Translations under genes and position numbers: made by a program | Part shown: in pieces, positions 25,201 to 38,749 of the stretch | Layout: each line of letters begins with the position of its first letter | How positions within the stretch are numbered: the stretch's first letter is position 1 | Notes under the pieces: generated by a model | What the model saw: the letters and a program-made list of their open reading frames with translations, nothing else | What the model was told of the DNA's origin: nothing | Database searches by the model: none | Origin: Lottia gigantea | Taxonomy: Eukaryota > Mollusca > Gastropoda > Lottiidae | NCBI RefSeq assembly: GCF_000327385.1 | Contig: NW_008708594.1 | Coordinates: forward strand, 2,263-66,262 | DNA length: 64,000 nucleotides | Reading direction: 5' to 3'

Positions 25201-28200
25201 TACAGACGTTTATTGGCAATTAAAATTCACGAAGAAGATTCGAAATTCGAAATTAGAATGCCATTAATGCCTTAGCTAAAGACTTCAGTGTTTTAATCCG
25301 TGGTGAAGCTGGAATAGGTCAGGAATGGTAGTTTGTGTCGGAGTCAATCGTGTCCGCATCGTTACTGGAACCGTATATCTTGTATTCGCTTTTTTCTATT
25401 TTGTACTGTATCGCACCGAACACCAATCTGGTCACCGTACCTTCTCTATCTGCACCTTAAGCCCGAAGACGCAATGAAGTTCTACTTTCCACCTATATTT
25501 CCATCCTTGAACATAGCTGTAACCGGACCCCTGACAGAAAGCACTAACCCACTAACCCAATCGATCCAAATCAGACCACTTACCTCTAAAGGATAGTTTT
25601 TCATATCGATACCATGTTCCGAACCTCTAGAATCATCCGACCCCCAGTGGAAGTGAAATTCAGCAGTTTTAAATTCTCCTGGCAGCCCTCCACCCTTGCA
25701 GTACATTTCATTACTAATAGCTGCACTCGCTGTAAAGAATATATACAAAATATTACCCTGAAGGTGATTGCTTAAAATAAACTATCATATAGGTCCTTTG
25801 AAATTCAAATTGCCTCATGTCATTGATTTTTTAATCATAACAAGCTAGATCGGGGATTTTCATACTTTAAATTTTTATTACGCCTTTTCAGGATCCTTGA
25901 TCGATTGCATTATTACCCCCCCCCCCCCCCCGTAAATTCTTACAATTTCTCTTAGGTTTTCACTGTAATCCTTTTCATATTATAGTCTGTTATATGACTG
26001 AATAGTACGATTAACATTATAATTGTCCTAACCTTTATGCAAGACAACAAAGCAACCCATTACCCGCCAAAAATTTCGAAATCATGGATTATCCATAATT
26101 GGCAACAGTTGATAGCAAGATTGATTTAAATCTACTGATACTCCGTATTAAAGAATGGTTCCCTTATTTTCATTTATGAAAATGAAAATGCTAATACTTG
26201 AATAGAAAGTAGAAGTGTTCTAATGATTTGCAAATATACCAGTTTGTTATAGTCCATAATTAATTCATAATTAGCTAAATTAGAAGAGAATTACCAGCAG
26301 AATTCCTATTAGTGACCGATCAAGAAAGATCAAAAAGCATTTTTATTTTTGTTTATCCAGACATGGACATTTATGATTGGTTAAAACTCCTTATTATATG
26401 CATTAAGAACATCATTATAAACACCAATAAATCAAATAGTTTTCTTAATTTGACACTAAAAAATAAGATAACTCATCTTTAAAATTAAATATAGACCTAT
26501 GTGATATAAATTTACCTGAGTGCCCATTATTGGTAATATTAAATACATGAGAATTTGAGGAAACATCGAACTGGGAAAAATCAAACGCTCCCATATCAGG
26601 ATCATAGCTGACTGATTTTGTATCTATGTTGATGGGAGATTGTTGCATTCCTCCACAGTGTTCATATTGCTGCGGCCATGAATCTGGCCCTGAAAAGATA
26701 TGTTACAAATTGATATAAAGCGTGTAGGGGGGCTAGTGTACCCGGGCACTGGCTATCGGCAAACATGTCAGAAAATGGTTAAAAGCGTAAAATGGTTTGA
26801 TTTCGACTACCCAATGGCGAAGTTACAACTACGATGGTCACAGATTTCGAACGTTTAAATCGACGACCAGATCCATTTTGTTGTTAGAAAGAAGACCATC
26901 AGCAACTGATGACAATCGCAATGTTTATATCTTTGGTGCGCGGCGTTCGACTAAATCCAGCATTTGATCAAATGTTGCCAGTTACTAGCAGTCGTTAAAA
27001 ATTCTGTTGCGTCCAAATTTAGCCAGTTGCAGGAACGACCTGAGTCTCCTTTGGTAGTTCACTTACAAAAAGAAAACCACAAAGAATAGAATCTGAGGTT
27101 ATTGTCCATTCATTCATTACCTGTAGTCACTCAATAATCATTACATGTCATATGCTTCTTAAATTTTAAACTTTAATTGATTATTTGTCAGTGATTATGA
27201 TAAATAGGTTTCTAGCTAAAAATATATTCAAAAACCTTGAGAAATAAAATGGCTACTCAGTCACACTTGCATCATAAATCTAAACAAACAGAATAGTGTC
27301 GCTTTGTCTGTTTTCAAATTTATGACGAAATAAACCTATTTAAGTAACTCAAACTTTCAACGGGAATTTAGAGTATGTTTTTCCAGACTAAATTGCCCTC
27401 TGGTGACGAAATTTGATTTTCTATGTCGTCAGCATGTCGCAACTTCAAGGTATGTTTGAAGCATGTAGTTTTTACAGGTCGAACAGCTGAATAAAAATCT
27501 AGACAAAAGTGAGTCACCATTATTGTATTTGACCCAGCTGTAAATAAATAGGTAAGGATAAACCAGGACAGATCAATACGAAGAGGTTTGGACAAGGACC
27601 AGCTGGTTGGAATGATCCTTGATATTGTTTAGCTTGTAAGAAAAAGATTGACTATTTTTTTAATCCTAGACCACAAGTAAGAAAAGTTTATAATAGCCAT
27701 GTTTCCTTGGACTTTCCAATATCCCTCATAAAGTGTTCAATAGTATGGCCTAAAACTCCATTATCTTTACTATCTAAAACAATTATTCTAATTTCATTTC
27801 GATGACCCATAGGACTAGAAGCACCTACATGCGGTATGACGTAAAACTTCATTTTAATTAACAATATATTGTTTATTTCATTGAACACTGTTCAAAGTAT
27901 ACAAGCATATGTGCTCCCCCCCTCCCTCGCTGCCCCGAAGGCATGCATATGACTTAGAGCACCCACCCGCGTAAAACAGTATGGCATAAAACAGTATGGC
28001 GTAAAACTTCATTATCTAACAACATCTTGCTCGCCGTTCATTGACAATATAATAGCTGACTGTAGTAAATATAGTTATATATCCTGTTAAATTTAGATAT
28101 TAACCTGTCACCAAGGCTTCATAAAGTCTGATTCAAAAATAACTATTTATATTTTCGTCTGACAGAAGTATGTTGAAGTGTATTTTTAGTTCTTTCATAC

Positions 28201-31200
28201 CAGTTGCGACCTTCAATGGTGTTAAGATTAATACAGCAATCTTCCATTGATTCATTGACAGTTTAGGATCTAAATAGAGTTGTCTAAGACCACTGTTCTG
28301 GCGAAATTTCCCTCGTTACCCACTGTATGACGTTATCAATTTCCATACGCTCCATCAGCTCAATCAGGACCCCTTTTCTCAAAATCAGACGATTTATCTT
28401 GCAAGTTCAGGGAAAAACGTTTAACCTTCACTTAAATTTCAAAGAGGTACGGATGTACATCAATGGTTTTCAATCAAAAAATTAAGACGGAAAGATGATA
28501 TTATATTATTATACCGTTAAATGGTAAGGGCTAATAAACGATGGAATCGTGTAAACTGTTACTTGAAGCAGCACGATTATCATGACTTGCTTCCGAACAT
28601 CGTGAGGTCAATTTTAAACAACAACTTGTGAAAAAATGAAAATTTACTTAAACGAGTTGACATGCTGGGCTCTGTTAATTTACCATACTACTAACAAAGA
28701 TGTAGTATAAGGTTTTTGTTTGGAGTTTGGGGTTATTGTTTTAGATACCATGGACTGATAGTCTGCTTTCGATCCTACTACAGTAGTAATAAAGCAATGA
28801 GAAGAGTTAAATAATACATACCACTATTTCCTTCGTAACTCCAATGAGCAGTTTTGTGGGAGGGACCTGAAATACATAAATATATTGTTAATTATTGTGT
28901 GATAAAATAGGTTCAAAGCCTACATCGAGTCGTACTGTTGCTCTTAGCCTTGAATTTGTCACCTTAAAGCTACATGGTCAATATATTCCACCGAGGTTAC
29001 TCTTCTAGTAATTGATGTGTTCAACAAATCGTGTGGACAAGGAAGAGACATAAAGTTACAAGACCTAATAAATAACAGAATGTAAACCATGTTAGGTGTC
29101 AGAAATGACCTCATAGCAATCTTGTTAAAATTGTGTAACACGTTTGTTTTCTAAAATATTTGATATAAGTGTAGTGCACTATATGGTTACAAGACAGTAC
29201 TCATTTTTGGATTCATGTATTATCATGGATATTGTGACTAAACTATTGAAAGGGACAAGTTTGCCATTTGTTTGACCGATTGTAACTTTGTTCCAGAGAC
29301 GGGAACTTGAGCCTTAAAATCCATGTGTGTCCAGAATTCAAAGTTAAAAAGACGACTCATCTTTTCCCTAGACTATCCCATTTATAGAAAAGGCACAGTA
29401 CAAGTACTTCTGAAGACTATATACATATATTCAAGACCCATATCAATCACCGAAAATGGCGAATCTGTCTTGTAGAACGTAGCTAATTGTTTTAACCCGA
29501 AATTGGTCATGAATCATATCATCTATATATTTGGTAACTGTATAGTGTAGCGTTATCTTTTTGGTCAATTGCTATTGTGCTGTGATTAAATAAAGTAATT
29601 AAGTGTTCTTGAAAGGTTCGTATCACCATCGCTCCAAACATTAATCAAAATCTTTTTCAAACGATTGGTCAGTTACGTTACTCGTACACAGTATAATCAG
29701 CCAGAGAGGCTTTACATGATGTCATTGCTTGGTCGAATTATTGTTTCAACGACGAAGGGAGCCACCCACGTTATTCGGTTTTGTCGAATTGCTTATCAAT
29801 CAAATGCGAGACAGTACCATAGCTCCAACACAAACAAATACCGATCATTTATTAGTCATTTTATTTTCATAAACTTGTTGACTTTTACCTACATGTAGTG
29901 CCCCACAAAAGATAAAAGGCAATAACCTACAGTGAAGTCGATAGTTTATCAGTTGTACTGTCGTCTAGAAGGTGTCGAATATCAGCCATATCAGTCCGGA
30001 CACTTAACCAAAATTAATTGATTATGTCAAACTAGGATTTACTTATGTCTATAATTAAAAGAAGATTTCTTAAAATAGGCGTAGGAGGTCAGAATTATGA
30101 AACAAGATGAGAGACGTATTGTGGTAGATTTATGAATAGAAAGATTATTTCGTCCAAAGGTCTTCCGGTTCATCACTAAAAAGATCTATTGATATATTCA
30201 TTATACACCATGTGAGTGGATACTGCTCTTGTACATTCCCCCGAAACTTGATGATACTTTGAGATATCATAGACACCAAGTGATTGCGGTGGAGATGTCC
30301 CAAAAGCCTTAGTTTCGGTGAAATTTCAAAGCACAGAAATAAGAATAATAGTGCAATTCGATGCGAGCAGTGTCCCCGATACACATACAAATTTAGAAAA
30401 CCTCCTTACAATCTCTTTACCAAATTATTCTTATCATATATAGGTACTTAGTGTAAATAATAATGATAACACGCCGTAAATAAAGACATCTATCAACCAC
30501 CTCCCCACCGACTGTCAGCTTTCATTTGTCAGATTTCAATTACTAGTATATCTCTTGGTCATACTGTCATTCTATCATAGTTTATTGTTTCCGGCGTTTC
30601 TAAATTGAATTATCACTCACATTCTTACTTTATGAAGACGTTTCAAAATCAAATTAAGATTCATACGGATGACTTGACCTTAATCGATGTTTCCGGCGTT
30701 TGTAAATTACATGAATTACCACATATAATTGTTTACTATGGGCTCGTTTTCCTCATCAAATTGAAACTTCTTATCGATTTTTAACCGGTGATTAATTTTT
30801 TAAAGCTTGCTATCCATATCTTATTATAAGAAGCTATTTCTATACATTCTTTGACGTGGGCTCGTTTTCAATATCAAACTAGAAATTGATCCTTGGATGT
30901 ACGGATGTCTTGAAACGATTTCGGTTCAAGTTTTAAACTCATTCAATATATCCAATTCCCAAATAGATCGAAAGAGGGTACCAAAGGATTTTAGAATACG
31001 GCTTTACTTGTGACTGTTGGAGGTGGAAGAAGGACATGGAGGTGCTATGTACCTCAACCCGCCATCAATAGTTAGTTAATATGAATGTCGCTGTCCTTGC
31101 AGAATTGGTTCTCAGCCCACATTGCGTGGCGTTCAGTGCATTCCATACATGGAATTGTTGGTTTTTGAATGGTGCAGAACACGTATTCACATTACCTTGC

Positions 31201-34200
31201 TTGATTGAACGCTGATGCATCATAAAATATTAATTTACTTGATTTCAAAAGGTGCAGAGCGGTAAAAAATCTACCCTGTCATGGAATAGCTAGAAACGAC
31301 ACGAATGGAGTTTTACGTCCTACTTTTCTGCAATGTAATAGCCAGAAACAGACAGGTTGTTTGACTGTCATCATTAACATCACTATTAGCGACTCTATGT
31401 CACCAGTTTAACATCAAACACGCGTTCTAGATCAATCACCTGTCAATCAGGATATTGAAATCGGAGACATGACTATGTTATCTGTAATGGTACAGAACAT
31501 GTAGACATGCTTACAAACATGGTATATCTTGTTCGTCTATATAATCCATTATGTCGCTGAATTAACTTTTTTGTGATCCTGTGCATTGTCCTTCACAAAT
31601 TTTATCTTTTTGTTGTTGAGTATTTCAGAATAAATGAAAAAGGAAAGTCAAATATTAAAACAATGCACTTCGCTAAGCTCTGTAAATACCCGATAGAAAA
31701 TCATTTATCCTTAATAAAGAAAATCATTGGCATTAATAACCAACCACAACAGCTTCAACAAACCGGAAGTAAAAAAGTGCACTGGCGCGAATAGCCATTA
31801 TTATGGATCGTACATTGAGGAATAAAATTGATACTATAACCGTTTCAAGGTAGATATATATGTATTTCGTAACATATCGAAAGGATCTAAAATCTAGAGC
31901 ATTATATGCACTTGAAACAAAGTCATAGAAATTATTATTTTTCATCGAGCAAAAATTAGCTCTATTTTCATCAAGATTTCTCGTTTTGTACCTGCAGTTT
32001 TGACGTTAATTGCCTGAATATGCATGTCGGTATTTAAGATTTATACGACATGGTGCAAATATTGAGACAATTAAAGAGAAAGATTTCTAAGATTCAGCCT
32101 TTCAAGGTAATAAAAATAAAATGACGAATACAACAGTGAATCAACAGTGATCTTAACTTACATTCTTAATTTCTAGAAGCTGTTTTGAATGATATTACTA
32201 CCTTTTTTCAAGAATTACAATTGTTTTAATATCTGAATTAGAAATTAATTGATACATTTTGCTGAATTTTTTTTCCCTAGAAACTGATGCTCTACTAATT
32301 GTCAAAATTGGATAAGTATATAATGACTTTTTTATTCATGAAATATACCGCATTTTAATTAGATGAATATGCTGACTTAAATGTGTTAAGAAGAGTAGAA
32401 CGTAAAACTCCATTCATTTCATTTAAATGTGTTTCATGTTGGTACATACTGATAGGCAGCATAATGCATATTCACAGTATTGTGTTCCGTGCTTATCTGA
32501 CAAGCCATATGCATTTTCAAAAAATGAAAAGAGGAACACACTGTTAGGCAGCATAATGCATGTACATCCTGATATCTAAAATTAAAACAAAATTTAAAGT
32601 TACCGTCATGGTGTTTTTCTCGGATCAAAGATAACAGAAACATTAGCGATATCTTGGCCATGTTGTTTTAAGAACACTGGTAGCGGCTATTCCTACTGTG
32701 AATTCTTTAACCGTCACTAGCACCCCTCCCACACCACAGACAATAATACAACCGACTCGTTCACAATGCCAGTCGCATCTAGTGTGTACTTCAACCAGAT
32801 ACCTGAAGTCTAGTGATATCTGCTCGTATATCAAGTACCTGTCACTCATCTGTCATTACCCACGACAACTAGAAATATGACAACCAGCACATCCTACTTA
32901 CCACACATTTTGGATGCAATTGTTGATTTTTACAATGAATTTCCCCAATTAGCACCGTTTGAAATATATCTACCTAAAGTTAACCTGGAACATGCGGTTA
33001 CAAGCAAGGCTTCTATACTCCACTTAAATCAGTGGAAATGAGGCAATCGTGTTCTTCCAGATCCATTTTACTGTACATTTCTGTACTGTACTGTTTACAT
33101 TTCATTTTGCATGTTTTTTTTTTAATTTAACAATGGACTTTCCACAAAATTTGCCCTAACTAAATGAGTCATTCAAAACATAGAGACTTTAAAATGTTTT
33201 CAAATGGTATATTGCACGTAAATACCTTCTTTTAATTACATTTCACAATAAAAATTAAGATTATATCAACAGAATAGGCAGTGGAGCTTCTCCGCAATAT
33301 ATGGATAAATTCGTAAAAGATTCATGATTCATACTAATGGTCGGCTACTTGTAACAATATGTCGGTTAATGATTGTCATGTTTCATATTTTAAGAATCTA
33401 CCTGTTTTCTGATAGAAGTCATTATAGATGTAAACGTCTCACATCGTAATTCGTCTGTGGTGAACTAAGATTCTCATAAATGATATGATAAAAATTATTA
33501 TGCATACAATTTATGGGTCACTAAGTCACAAAATGGACTCATGGGTAATTGTTACCTTGGAAAATAAATTTCAGCAGGACCTCCGTTCGAATAAATCACA
33601 AGGTCTAAAAATAGAATCCACCCATAAGAAATTAATGTTCTTCGAGGTAAATGAGGATAGTCTTAAAATCGTCAGACAACTAAACAGAACAGAAGATATT
33701 TGAGCAAGACGACATATTTTAAATTATGTACATTGATTAATTACATGATGTTCAGTAATTATGCAAGCCCGGTAATTTATGTTGTACTAAGACCTTGAAT
33801 GAACCCAACAGAACTTTCATGTAATTTGATAGAAAAAAATATAAAAGAAAAGCAAATTTGTAATAAGTGCTTAGAAATTTATAATAAATGAATATAATGA
33901 TTAAAATAATCACAACAAACTAGATAGATAACATAGATACCTAGATAGTTAGCATAGATAGCATAGCATAGATAGCATAGATAGCATAGATAGTTAGCAT
34001 ATATAGATAGCATAGATAGTTAGCATAGATAGATACATAGATAGCATAGCTAGATAGCATAGATAGTTAGCATAGATAAAATAGTTGAAATAGATAACTA
34101 GATAGCATAGATAGTATAGATAGATAGATAGCATAGATAGCATAGATAGCATAGATAACATAGTTAGATAGATAACATAGATAGCATAGACAGATAGATA

Positions 34201-36005
34201 GATAGCATAGCATAGATAGCATAGCATAGATAGCACATATGTTATCATAATATGATAGCATAGATAGATAGAAGGAAAAATAGATAAATAGAAAGATAGA
34301 TAGCATAGCGTACTTAAAATTATACTATGTTTTATACATAGGTAAATAAATGTGTTCACGTGTGTCCCATGCAAGAAGTTAATGCGGAACAATCCCAAAT
34401 GTACTAAAAAATGTTTTTGAATCGCACAATACACATTGACAAACATGTCTATTACTGGAGTGGCTGGTACGACAGGACAGGGCGTCCAGACGTCGCATTT
34501 TTATAATAAAACGCGTGAAAGATAGCTTCTATTGAGATCTAAATAAACTGGTAAAGCCCATATTTAGACAACAAACCGTTTGATATTTTCTGAAAAACTG
34601 GTAAAATATTATAACAAATAAGGAAATTTCTAAAAACAATAAAAGGCGGGGTGGTGTACTTTATATTTTGTTCCGAAGATTTGAAAATAGCTCGATTTTA
34701 GTTAAATATACCTACATCAAAAGATGCAAGTTCAACTTCAAAGTCGATTGTTACTTCAAGGCAAGATGATTTATGTTTAAAATAAAATGTTAAAACTTGG
34801 TTTTAAAATGGGATAAAGAAGAAAGGTGACGTATAATATGTTGGCCGCCTATTTCTATATGATACCATAAATTTATAATAATGACATTTACTGTTTCTTT
34901 ACTCTGTAAATTTTAACTTCATTTTAAACTTCAACTCTCTAATGGGCAAATAATACACGTAGTAAATCCTTCATATGCATCAAGAATTTCATTTAGATTT
35001 TTTTTTTTAATTTGAATGAAGGTGAAATTCCAGTGACATTGATATTATGGACAGTATAGTTATTGTGAAATTTATAATAAACCCTCAGACTGCTTATAAT
35101 AACATATACAGAGCGTATACATTGACAAATTTTGTAAAATAATCATCGAAGTGATGGAACTTGTTTCGAAATGTAGACATAATATAAGTTCTACTTGTAC
35201 ATTGTACAACTTAAGGAGGGGCACCGGCTGAAAGATCTGAAGATCCATAGCATAAAACTTTGAGTAACAATACGATTCAAGTTCTGTTTTTATATTTCTA
35301 TTTATAAGTAATAAATTTTTCAGAATCCATGCAGAATGCACTATTTTTGTTCCCTTTGGTAGTTTCGTGGTTAATAGTTATTTGTACGAGATGAATAATT
35401 AAAATAAATAATGTTATAATATAACACATAATTCAACATATAGCACATAATAGAACACATGTTACACATAACATATAACACATAGCACATAATGTAACAC
35501 AAGTTACACATAACACATAATATAACACATACAAAAACACATAATAGAACACATGTTACACATATACTTTAACCTATAACACATAACATAACACATAATA
35601 GAACACATGTTACACATAACACATAATATAACATATAACACATGTCAAATGTTACACATGTGGCAATTCGATACTGTTGCAAAATCTATGGTTCATATCA
35701 GCTTGTAGAAGGAAAAATACATAGGATAGCGTTACTAAGCATGATTACTTTTTTTTTAGGGATTGTGGATAAACTTTGTTAATTAATATAGTGTAATTAG
35801 GGTAAACGTGGAATTTCAATGGAACAGAAGAAAAAAGTGGTTGAATCCGTTGGTTTATTTATATATTACAAATATATTTTATCGGGTGTTCGCATCCCTC
35901 AATGCTTGATTCAAACTCTTATGTTTTCTTACCTTTATAAAACGTACTAGCATGGTGAACAGATAGTAACAGAACTGCTATACGACTAAAGCACTGGAAA
36001 TACAT
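22236..36005 (-). CDS. Secreted alpha carbonic anhydrase with long Thr/Ser/Gln-rich C-terminal extension
   Basis: Catalyses CO2 + H2O to bicarbonate + H+, extracellularly. Exons (minus): 36005-35933 (signal peptide), 28866-28822, 26689-26516, 25729-25584, 25150-25058, 24723-24657, 24352-24195, 24065-22236. All joins keep frame, giving 861 aa. Residues 1-24 are a signal peptide. The catalytic domain spans about 30-310 (HWSYEG; QSPINI). Zinc ligands are H123 and H125 (EFHFHWG) and H148 (MHIVHYN); the proton-shuttle His is H96 (NNGHS); the gate Thr is T229 (SLTTPPC). A Cys pair (EHCGG, PPCFE) fits the usual extracellular disulfide. The last exon adds about 550 residues: a Thr tract with QPP spacers (439-493), then Ser/Gln/Asn/Pro-rich sequence and a basic end. 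The extension resembles organic-matrix proteins of molluscan shell; that role is inferred. An alternative first exon lies at 32661-32604. Confidence 0.85.
23343..23507 (-). repeat. Thr-rich coding repeat (TTTTTQPP) in the carbonic anhydrase extension
   Basis: About 55 codons, mostly Thr, interrupted by three QPP and one LAP spacer. Third codon positions vary, so the run is kept at protein level and not only by DNA slippage. It would be densely O-glycosylated, mucin-like, and would act as a stiff linker between the catalytic domain and the Ser/Gln-rich tail. Confidence 0.85.
25916..25932. repeat. Homopolymer C17 in a carbonic anhydrase intron
   Basis: Seventeen consecutive C on the plus strand, inside the intron between the exons at 26516 and 25729. 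The length is prone to sequencing and assembly error. Confidence 0.95.
28870..32600. other. First intron of the extended carbonic anhydrase gene, inner part
   Basis: About 3.7 kb without coding signal. It holds a MITE copy (29249-29472) and, at 31303-31345, a SINE end (GAATGGAGTTTTACGTCC). Two further weak matches to the same end, in the form CGTAAAACTTCATT, lie outside this stretch at 27838 and 27983. Confidence 0.45.
29249..29472 (-). mobile_element. MITE family 1, copy D (reverse, internally shortened)
   Basis: Both ends are present: AAAGGGACAAGTTTGCCATTT at the left and AAATGGCGAATCTGTC at the right, an inverted pair of about 20 bp. At about 224 bp it is shorter than other copies because part of the middle is lost. 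It is the clearest evidence that the family has terminal inverted repeats. Confidence 0.75.
32604..32661 (-). CDS. Alternative first exon (signal peptide) of the extended carbonic anhydrase
   Basis: ATG followed by MAKISLMFLLSLIREKHHD and a donor CGGTAACT. It ends in phase 1, the phase needed by the exon at 28866. It would give an 856-aa protein with a short hydrophobic signal. No TATA box is visible upstream, and the donor is weaker than that of the exon at 35933-36005. It may be a second promoter or a chance frame. Confidence 0.35.
33920..34305. repeat. GATAGCATA microsatellite
   Basis: Simple sequence built from GATA, GCATA and GTTAGCATA words. It generates long minus-strand frames rich in Tyr, Leu and Ile that are not genes. 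Confidence 0.95.
34320..35400. other. Intronic AT-rich stretch
   Basis: Between two simple-sequence arrays in the first intron of the extended carbonic anhydrase gene. No coding or repeat structure is recognised. Confidence 0.4.
35408..35655. repeat. Low-complexity array of ACACATAA and ACATGTTACAC words
   Basis: Irregular tandem words such as ATAACACATAATAGAACACA and TGTTACACATAACA, with no fixed period. It sits 280 bp downstream of the first exon of the extended carbonic anhydrase gene, in intron 1. Confidence 0.85.
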
Positions 36006-36050
36006 AGCTAGTAGAGGTCGATAAACTGAAGGAATTGGGAGACGTTTCAA

Positions 36051-36058
36051 TATTTATA
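36051..36058 (-). promoter_or_regulatory. TATA box of the extended carbonic anhydrase gene
   Basis: TATAAATA on the minus strand, 46 bp upstream of the ATG at 36005. With the usual 25-30 bp to the start site, the 5' UTR would be only 15-20 nt. Together with a good signal peptide and donor this favours 35933-36005 as the true first exon. Confidence 0.55.
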
Positions 36059-36836
36059 CTCTACAATTACCGCTGGTTGCAAATCATTCAGTTAACATAT
36101 CCTGAAATTTCATTCAAAACCTTATCGAAAATTGTATGACGTTGGACAAATTTGACTTATGAATATACATGTGCTTATAATTGATGGTAATTTCCTCTTA
36201 GGCAGAAATAAAACTCCGAATTTAAAACTTATCTGTCAAATGTGTGACTTAAGTGTGAAATTTGAATGAAAAAATGGTTAAATTTTATATAAATATCTAT
36301 AAGTAATACATTAGAGCTGTGAGTTTTTTTGTTTTTTTTTTTTTCTTATGTGAACAATACTGACTTTTCTAATAAAATACTGAAGTAAATTAAAAAAGTT
36401 ATCAATTAATGTAATAGATTGTGGTTGATTAACAAATAAGCTTTTGTTGTTTTCTTTTAGTACTTTACAAAAAAGTCAAAAACAGTGCTCAATGAAATCT
36501 TTTTTCGGCAATGGTAGGCTACTACACCGAATATTATCAAAAAAGATGTCTGTTATTGAGTTTGTATAGGATGTTGGTTTTTCAAATAACCCCGCCAGAG
36601 TAACTGTATATAAATATTGCCAATATTGTTCATCGTGATATACAATGTATTTCTACTATATTTCCGGTAGGCTTTAACATCCAGTCCGCATTTGATGACA
36701 GAGATATAGACCATTCGGCTCAACCTTCGCCAACCTTCGTTAGTTGAACTGAAGTAAAAGCGAATGGAATATAGACATCGATAGAGATCTTATACCACGA
36801 GTAGCAACCTAAGAGAAAACAACAAAATAAAAGAGA

Positions 36837-37110
36837 TTGCAAAGACGTTTTCTGAACTTTGTATGTGTATCAAGGAGACTAATGGCATCGTTTGCTCTAT
36901 TCTTTCACATTACAAATTTTTTCAGCGTTTGCGAGTCACATCATATACAGTCAGACATTTATATAATTACAGGAACCACAGACATTTGATGGGAAGTTGG
37001 AATTGGTAAATAGAAGCTACAAATTGCTAATTTACAAAAGAAAAAGAGACCCACGTCGCCTCCTAAACTAATGGCCTCAAAACTGAAGTCTTTTACCACC
37101 TCGACTTCAA
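36837..37110. mobile_element. Possible diverged fold-back element
   Basis: The left part (GAGATTGCAAAGACGTTTTC, then TGTATGTGTATC) and right part (ATTACAGGAACCACAGAC, GAAGTTGGAATTGGTAAA) match the arms of the fold-back element at 43735-44054 in the same order. The copy is diverged and its ends are unclear. Confidence 0.4.
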
Positions 37111-38749
37111 AGCCGCAGGTAATCTTAGCCACCCCTTGATACATAAGGAACAATTTGTCTAATTAATCTTATGACGGTTTTAATGACTCTAAATAATGAC
37201 AGGTATCTAATGTGTAAATCAAAGAGAAAAACTGCAGGTTAGGATAGTTCAACAACCTTTCTTATCCCTAATTAACCCTTCAACGACACTAGAGCCTGTC
37301 GTCAGTCCAATAGTTCACTCATTAATTAGCCCCCTCAACGGCATTCTTTAACAAGCAATATAATAGGACCCAAAACCTGCACTTTTTTTTAAAGTTTGAC
37401 GCAAGTATTTGGCTACTAAATATTGTATAAGCTTAGGATTTATTGCTTCATCTTAGCTATAGATCATTGGAAATTGAGACGTCGCCAAGAATTTGACTGA
37501 AGATACATTTTTATGTCCATTTTTGCATAAAATTATAAAAAAAAAATTGACAGGTACAAAGACAACGCATCCTGTTGTTGATGTGCGTCAGGGATTACGC
37601 TATTTGCGTCCGATATTTTGGATCAAATGAAATTGAAGCAAATAAACGAGGTAGTGCATTGTCTATTTAGTCAAAAGCGAGTTGAGATATCTCTTTCTAG
37701 TCCTGACTGTGACATTTTGCAATCTTAAGACGACCAAAAAATGTATTGACGGAAACGCGAAGAAAACTCGAGAAAAAACTTTAAAATTTTTAAAAAAACT
37801 GCTACTTATGCGATTATATTGCGTTCAAGTTGCTGGTTTGTAATAAAAGTTGTCGCCATAGTCGCCAATATTTGCCGAGCCAAGGAGTTTAATTGGGCAT
37901 TTATTCAGCGTTCCATAGAATCGAGAAGGTCGCCAGACAAGCGTTGTATCATCTCCTTGAGCGGTAAATATACGCTGTGCACGCGAGGCAAAGGCGCTTC
38001 AGAAACGTAAGAATTTACGCATTACTCCCTGTTTTTTTAGTTGTAATTTTTTAAGGATTTTTTTCTAGTTTTTCTCATGTTTGACTGCGACTATCACATT
38101 TCATATCGCTGTAAAATGTGATGGGATTATAAACGGACATTTCCGATCTCAATGGCGATTATTGGTGATCGTGCGCCTACCGTACGGATATGTGACGCTT
38201 CCTACACGCCGATACCACGCTTACGAGGACCTTAACGCGGTCTGAGCTAATTTTTCGTCGTCGTAGCCCCAAAGGCATGTTTTTCAGGCAAAAATCTCAT
38301 AACTAGGTTAGAAAGTCGGGCAACCTCAGGTATTTGAAAGTAATGAAAATGAGTCATTTTAATTCAAGTTGTTAGGCCTGATTTACATCAAAATTATGGA
38401 GCTTTCTATTATTGAAATATGTTGTTAAACCCAAAACTTATAAGATACTGCAGAAACGAAAAGAAAAACCGAATTTAGTATGAAGTGTTGCTCTCATTCA
38501 ACTCATTTAACTCAGCCGACTCAAGAAGTCACAATACTTGATGGATTTTCACAAATCTTGGTGATTTTATTTACAAAATATTGTCAAAATTATTTACAAT
38601 AAATATAGTCAAAGTTAAATAATACAATATACAATATATACAAGAAGTATATTGAAATTTATTTGCACATATTTAAGTATGCATCTAATAAATAACGAAC
38701 TTTTATAACTAATAAACAAACAAGTCATACATTCATATAGTCCAACAAA

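Noticed and set aside
33994-34446. 150-codon minus-strand frame rich in Tyr, Leu and Ile resembling a membrane protein
   Set aside because: It is translated GATA-type simple sequence.
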